From NCBI GenBank assembly GCA_013140415.1, contig JABFSW010000183.1, forward strand, positions 1-7,313: 7,313 nt of DNA. Reading direction: 5' to 3'. Source of the stretch: Nitrosarchaeum sp. (GTDB taxonomy: Archaea; Thermoproteota; Nitrososphaeria; Nitrososphaerales; Nitrosopumilaceae). A program made the position numbers and the translations under genes. Shown in pieces: positions 5,459 through 7,313 of the stretch (the first letter of the stretch is position 1; every line of letters starts with the position of its first letter). The notes beneath the pieces are model-generated. The model did no database searches, was not told the DNA's origin, and saw only the letters and a list, made by a program, of their open reading frames with translations.

Positions 5459-5602
5459 TTATTTGGATAATTGATGTAATAGTGCACCGCAGCTATTACA
5501 TTTTTTACTCTCTATGTAATTTTCAATGGTTTGTCCATCCCAGATCAAAGCATTTGCTTTGTGACCTTTTTCACATTTTATCTTAAATAACATACTTGCC
5601 AT
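5459..5602 (-). CDS. Very small zinc-finger-like protein (47 aa)
   Basis: This short gene in the gap between the nitroreductase and the zinc-ribbon protein encodes 47 residues from ATG 5602 to TAA at 5459-5461. The protein begins MASMLFKIKCEKGHKANALI and ends KKCNSCGALLHQLSK. Candidate zinc ligands are C10, H14, C35 and C38, that is C-x3-H and C-x2-C separated by 20 residues, followed by H43. G13 and G39 sit at knuckle-like positions. Such a layout resembles single zinc-ribbon proteins that are common and mostly uncharacterised in ammonia-oxidising archaea. Support for translation comes from the ordered Cys/His pattern and a CTTAAG box at the leaderless distance from ATG 5602. ATG 5593 (MLFKIKC...) is an alternative. 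The function is unknown. Confidence 0.68.
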   Translation of the reverse strand: MASMLFKIKCEKGHKANALIWDGQTIENYIESKKCNSCGALLHQLSK

Positions 5603-5626
5603 AGCTGTTTCTGATTTTTTTCTAAA

Positions 5627-5632
5627 CTTAAG
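5627..5632 (-). promoter_or_regulatory. TATA-like box of the 47-aa gene
   Basis: Palindromic CTTAAG (minus-strand context ACTTAAGTTTAG) is centred 27-28 nt before ATG 5602. It lies between the stop of the upstream zinc-ribbon gene and this start, which suggests the 47-aa gene is transcribed on its own. Confidence 0.55.
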
Positions 5633-5659
5633 TATATTGCTTTAGAATAAGTACCTGTT

Positions 5660-6010
5660 TTATTGGCTAGGTCTTGCATTGCCAATATCACTTGATTCGT
5701 CTTGTTTTTTGAATACTCTGTATTCTCCAATAATGGAACTGCATTGCTGACATGTGTATTGGCCTCTTTCTACAAGAATCAAATTGTCTGCAACTTGCTC
5801 ATCTGTGTTTTCTTCCAAGTGTATCTTTGGTGGGCTGTTAAATTCAGATTCACAGTTTTTACAGTAATGCTTTGACATTTTTTGTTCTTCTAGTTTACCT
5901 ATTGGTGCTAAAAATAACTTTCCAACTCCTAAATCTGCTTTTTTTGCTTGTTCTTCAGTTAGGTCAGCTATTATGTAGCCGCCTGACCCTTGCAATTTGA
6001 ATTCTGCCAC
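5660..6010 (-). CDS. Conserved-looking small protein with C-terminal zinc ribbon
   Basis: The 116-residue protein starts with a GTG codon (6008-6010). The first 45 residues (MAEFKLQGSGGYIIADLTEE onwards) look like a small alpha/beta unit with a glycine turn. The second part has two CxxC knuckles, C50-x2-C53 (HYCKNCES) and C87-x2-C90 (YTCQQCSS), 33 residues apart with a strand (NLILVERGQYTC) before the second. This is a zinc-ribbon layout. The acidic loop LEENTDEQVAD lies between the knuckles, and the tail after residue 100 is polar and probably disordered. I recognise no named family. The GTG start is supported by a TTTTAAG box 26 nt upstream, and no ATG is available near it. The zinc ribbon suggests nucleic acid or protein contact, but this is not shown. 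Confidence 0.78.
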   Translation of the reverse strand: MAEFKLQGSGGYIIADLTEEQAKKADLGVGKLFLAPIGKLEEQKMSKHYCKNCESEFNSPPKIHLEENTDEQVADNLILVERGQYTCQQCSSIIGEYRVFKKQDESSDIGNARPSQ

Positions 6011-6032
6011 TTATTTTCTTGTTTCTTTTAGC

Positions 6033-6039
6033 CTTAAAA
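6033..6039 (-). promoter_or_regulatory. TATA-like box of the zinc-ribbon gene
   Basis: TTTTAAG on the minus strand is centred 26 nt before the GTG start at 6010. The spacing matches the other leaderless genes here and so supports GTG as the start. Confidence 0.55.
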
Positions 6040-6061
6040 TGCTATGTTTTTGAAAATTAAT

Positions 6062-6262
6062 TTATGGTTTGTATTTTCTTATCTGATAAAGTATTGAAAA
6101 ACCCAATCCAAACATAAACATGCCAATACCAAACATGCTTAGAAAAATCATGTTGATAATACTGTCTTGAGGATTTAACAACATTGTAAATCCAACCAGA
6201 GTTAAGATAAGACCTAAAATAAGTAGCAAAATACTAGGACGTCTAAGTTCAGTGATTTTCAA
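6062..6262 (-). CDS. Small two-helix membrane protein
   Basis: This 66-residue protein has two hydrophobic helices, about residues 10-29 (SILLLILGLILTLVGFTMLL) and 37-59 (NMIFLSMFGIGMFMFGLGFS and on), joined by a short polar loop NPQDS. Basic residues flank it at both ends (ELRRPS at the N-terminus, YQIRKYKP at the C-terminus), so both ends probably face the cytoplasm with the loop outside. Glycines spaced along helix 2 (G45, G47, G52, G54) suggest close helix packing. The start is TTG at 6260-6262; the frame upstream holds no ATG before a stop, and a CTTAAG box lies 26-27 nt upstream of this TTG. The function is unknown; archaea carry many such small membrane proteins. Confidence 0.72.
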   Translation of the reverse strand: MKITELRRPSILLLILGLILTLVGFTMLLNPQDSIINMIFLSMFGIGMFMFGLGFSILYQIRKYKP

Positions 6263-6285
6263 TGGTTTTCTAAATTTTGTGTGAA

Positions 6286-6291
6286 CTTAAG
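6286..6291 (-). promoter_or_regulatory. TATA-like box of the small membrane protein gene
   Basis: Palindromic CTTAAG is centred 26-27 nt before the TTG start at 6262. This fixed distance is the main argument for the non-ATG start. Confidence 0.55.
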
Positions 6292-6354
6292 CTTATTGAA
6301 AAACATCTATAAAATATTGATTTTCCATATTTTTAAAATAGTCTTAAAATTCAT

Positions 6355-6828
6355 TTATTTTTGATTAATTTTTTCTGCAGCCTTTTCATAGAAAAATTCT
6401 TGCTTTTTCAACTCTTTCTCTGAGATTATTCTACATTTTCTCATCGGTACTAGTCGTGATATTTGCTCGTAGGTATTCATGTCTCTTACATCTGCTGCAT
6501 ATGCAATTTGTAGCAGTGGTGATTTTTCTGTAATCATTGGCTTTACTTGCTCATATCCACCACTTTGACGCATGCCTGTACGATACAATCCAATATTTTT
6601 TCCATTCTTTGAAATTTGTGGATCCTGATAACAGCAAATGGAATACTCCCCATTTTCTTTTTCAATAATTGTTAATCTTGTAAATTTATCACTCCAATCT
6701 TTGATCTCTCTTGCAATTTCCATTGCCTCTTTTTTATCCTCAAAGACAGTAGATACTACCAACCTGTCTTTCTCATATGCCCATGAAATACCATAAAAAT
6801 TTCCATGCCATTCTATCTCACCAGACAT
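6355..6828 (-). CDS. Unrecognised soluble protein (157 aa)
   Basis: From ATG 6826-6828 the protein begins MSGEIEWHGNFYGISWAYEK and has 157 residues. An in-frame TTG at 6852 would add eight residues. I prefer the ATG because a TTAATTT stretch lies about 26 nt upstream of it, but GATAAAC upstream of the TTG is at a similar distance, so the start is open. The N-terminal part alternates strands and one helix (LVVSTVFEDKKEAMEIAREI, then LTIIEKENGEYSICCYQDPQ), like a small alpha/beta domain with a CC pair. The middle has a glycine/arginine-rich loop (GKNIGLYRTGMRQSGGYEQV). The C-terminal 30 residues are a charged, probably coiled helix (SEKELKKQEFFYEKAAEKIN). No signal peptide or membrane segment is seen, and I recognise no family or catalytic motif. 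Codon use and composition match the neighbours. Confidence 0.75.
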   Translation of the reverse strand: MSGEIEWHGNFYGISWAYEKDRLVVSTVFEDKKEAMEIAREIKDWSDKFTRLTIIEKENGEYSICCYQDPQISKNGKNIGLYRTGMRQSGGYEQVKPMITEKSPLLQIAYAADVRDMNTYEQISRLVPMRKCRIISEKELKKQEFFYEKAAEKINQK

Positions 6829-6909
6829 GATGTATTTCTGAGAATTTATCAAATTAACACTTTCGAATTATTGTTTATCATAATGAATAATCCTGATATG
6901 TTCATCTAC

Positions 6910-6916
6910 AAAAAAA
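6910..6916 (-). terminator. T-tract terminator of the DUF5679-like gene
   Basis: On the minus strand the stop codon TAG is followed after two bases by seven T (TAGTATTTTTTTG). This is the same arrangement as at the VOC gene and isolates the gene from the downstream unrecognised ORF. Confidence 0.5.
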
Positions 6917-6918
6917 TA

Positions 6919-7149
6919 CTAGCAGAATCTGTCACATTCACATTTTCTGCTTGTAAACACATTTCTCAGAATATCTAGTCTTGAATGGGAGATTGAAGGT
7001 TTTTTGCCAACAATTTTGAATAAAGTAATCCCTGTGGCAGAACTAGTTCCTTTAAGTGCCCATGAGCCATTTTTCATCAAGTATGGTTTTGGGTTTTTCA
7101 TAGTCACTTTTTTGTGTGCCTTGACATCATATGCCTCGATTTCTGACAT
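6919..7149 (-). CDS. DUF5679-like protein lacking the zinc cysteines
   Basis: The 76-residue protein starts at ATG 7147-7149 (MSEIEAYDVKAHKKVTMKNP); an in-frame TTG two codons upstream is less likely. Its core resembles the small zinc-binding DUF5679 domain, whose usual plan as I remember it is a YCxxC knuckle, a KNPK..T.KNG..A.KG segment, and a CPxCG knuckle followed by a strand. Here the middle is kept (MKNPKPYLMKNGSWALKG, residues 17-34), but the four cysteine positions read D8, A11, S36 and T39, so the zinc site is gone. The family domain ends near residue 50 (ITLFKIVGKK). A tail of about 26 residues follows and ends in RKCECDRFC, with cysteines at 70, 72 and 76 that may be a new metal or redox site. 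The function is unknown. An AT-rich TATGTAAT stretch lies about 26 nt upstream. Confidence 0.72.
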   Translation of the reverse strand: MSEIEAYDVKAHKKVTMKNPKPYLMKNGSWALKGTSSATGITLFKIVGKKPSISHSRLDILRNVFTSRKCECDRFC

Positions 7150-7243
7150 GACCAATATCTCAAAATTGATATTACATAACCAGAGTAAATTTTTTCATAT
7201 CAACAAGCTCAAAAATAGTTTTCTCAAAAAATTAGAGCCTAGA

Positions 7244-7284
7244 GTGATATCATCACTGATCAATTATTACAATTATGTGATGAT
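7244..7284. repeat. Inverted repeat cluster at the right edge
   Basis: GTGATATCATCAC (7244-7256) is a 5-3-5 inverted repeat, and its right arm ATCATCAC (7249-7256) pairs again with GTGATGAT at 7277-7284 across 20 nt. Three related half-sites therefore lie within 41 bases. No ORF covers them convincingly. It could be an operator or terminator for the gene beyond the right edge, or chance in AT-rich DNA. The rest of 7156-7313 holds nothing else I can name. Confidence 0.4.
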
Positions 7285-7313
7285 TGTTAAAAATTAGTTT
7301 TATTTTTTAATTT

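Noticed and set aside
6919..6990. Frameshift producing the Cys-rich tail of the DUF5679-like protein
   Set aside because: Nothing in the sequence, such as a homopolymer at the junction, shows a shift, and the gene ends neatly at a stop plus T7 tract. It cannot be excluded without homologues.
7004..7297. 97-codon plus-strand reading frame at the right end
   Set aside because: It runs antisense through the DUF5679-like gene, whose composition and motif are far more convincing, and its own translation is low-complexity and ends in AT-rich intergenic DNA.
1..7313. tRNA, rRNA, CRISPR array, IS element or integrase
   Set aside because: No cloverleaf-like GC-rich segment, no regular direct repeats, no transposase or recombinase motifs and no terminal inverted repeats with target duplications were seen on either strand.

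Overview
The window looks like a piece of the chromosome of an ammonia-oxidising archaeon of the Nitrosopumilus/Nitrosarchaeum type (Nitrososphaerota, formerly Thaumarchaeota). The reasons are: very AT-rich DNA; short, mostly single-gene transcription units; T-tract ends; promoters with a TATA-like CTTAAG/CTTAAAA box 25-28 nt before the start codon, so that most mRNAs appear leaderless; an archaeal PAC2 protein; a DUF5679-like protein; and several tiny CxxC proteins. Genus assignment is inference from style and remembered homologues, not from a search.

Layout, left to right: the 5' end of a membrane-anchored protein (minus, cut by the left edge); a secreted or membrane-anchored four-cysteine protein of unknown function (minus); a cupin (plus) divergent from it; a PNPOx-like flavin-binding split-barrel protein (plus); a PhnB-like VOC/glyoxalase-fold protein (minus), convergent with it; a PD-(D/E)XK exonuclease of the MGME1/marine phage type (minus); a PAC2 (proteasome-assembly-chaperone-like) protein (minus); a 70-residue CxxC protein (plus) divergent from it; a nitroreductase (minus); a 47-residue zinc-finger-like protein (minus); a 116-residue protein with a C-terminal zinc ribbon (minus); a 66-residue two-helix membrane protein (minus); an unrecognised 157-165-residue soluble protein (minus); and a DUF5679-like protein that has lost its zinc cysteines (minus). 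The last ~160 bases hold no gene but contain an inverted repeat. In all there are 14 genes, 11 on the minus strand. No intergenic stretch exceeds about 165 bases.

How the genes work together: I see no convincing operon or multi-gene system. Almost every gene has its own promoter box, including neighbours on the same strand. The flavoprotein, cupin, VOC and nitroreductase genes are typical small redox or detoxification housekeeping genes, but nothing links them in one pathway. No RNA gene, CRISPR array, IS element or integrase was seen. The most useful observations are the small 47-aa gene, the phage-type exonuclease with a TTG start, the cysteine-less DUF5679-like protein, the fixed TATA-to-start spacing that settles GTG and TTG starts, and one gene (the secreted protein) that departs from leaderless style with a strong Shine-Dalgarno leader.
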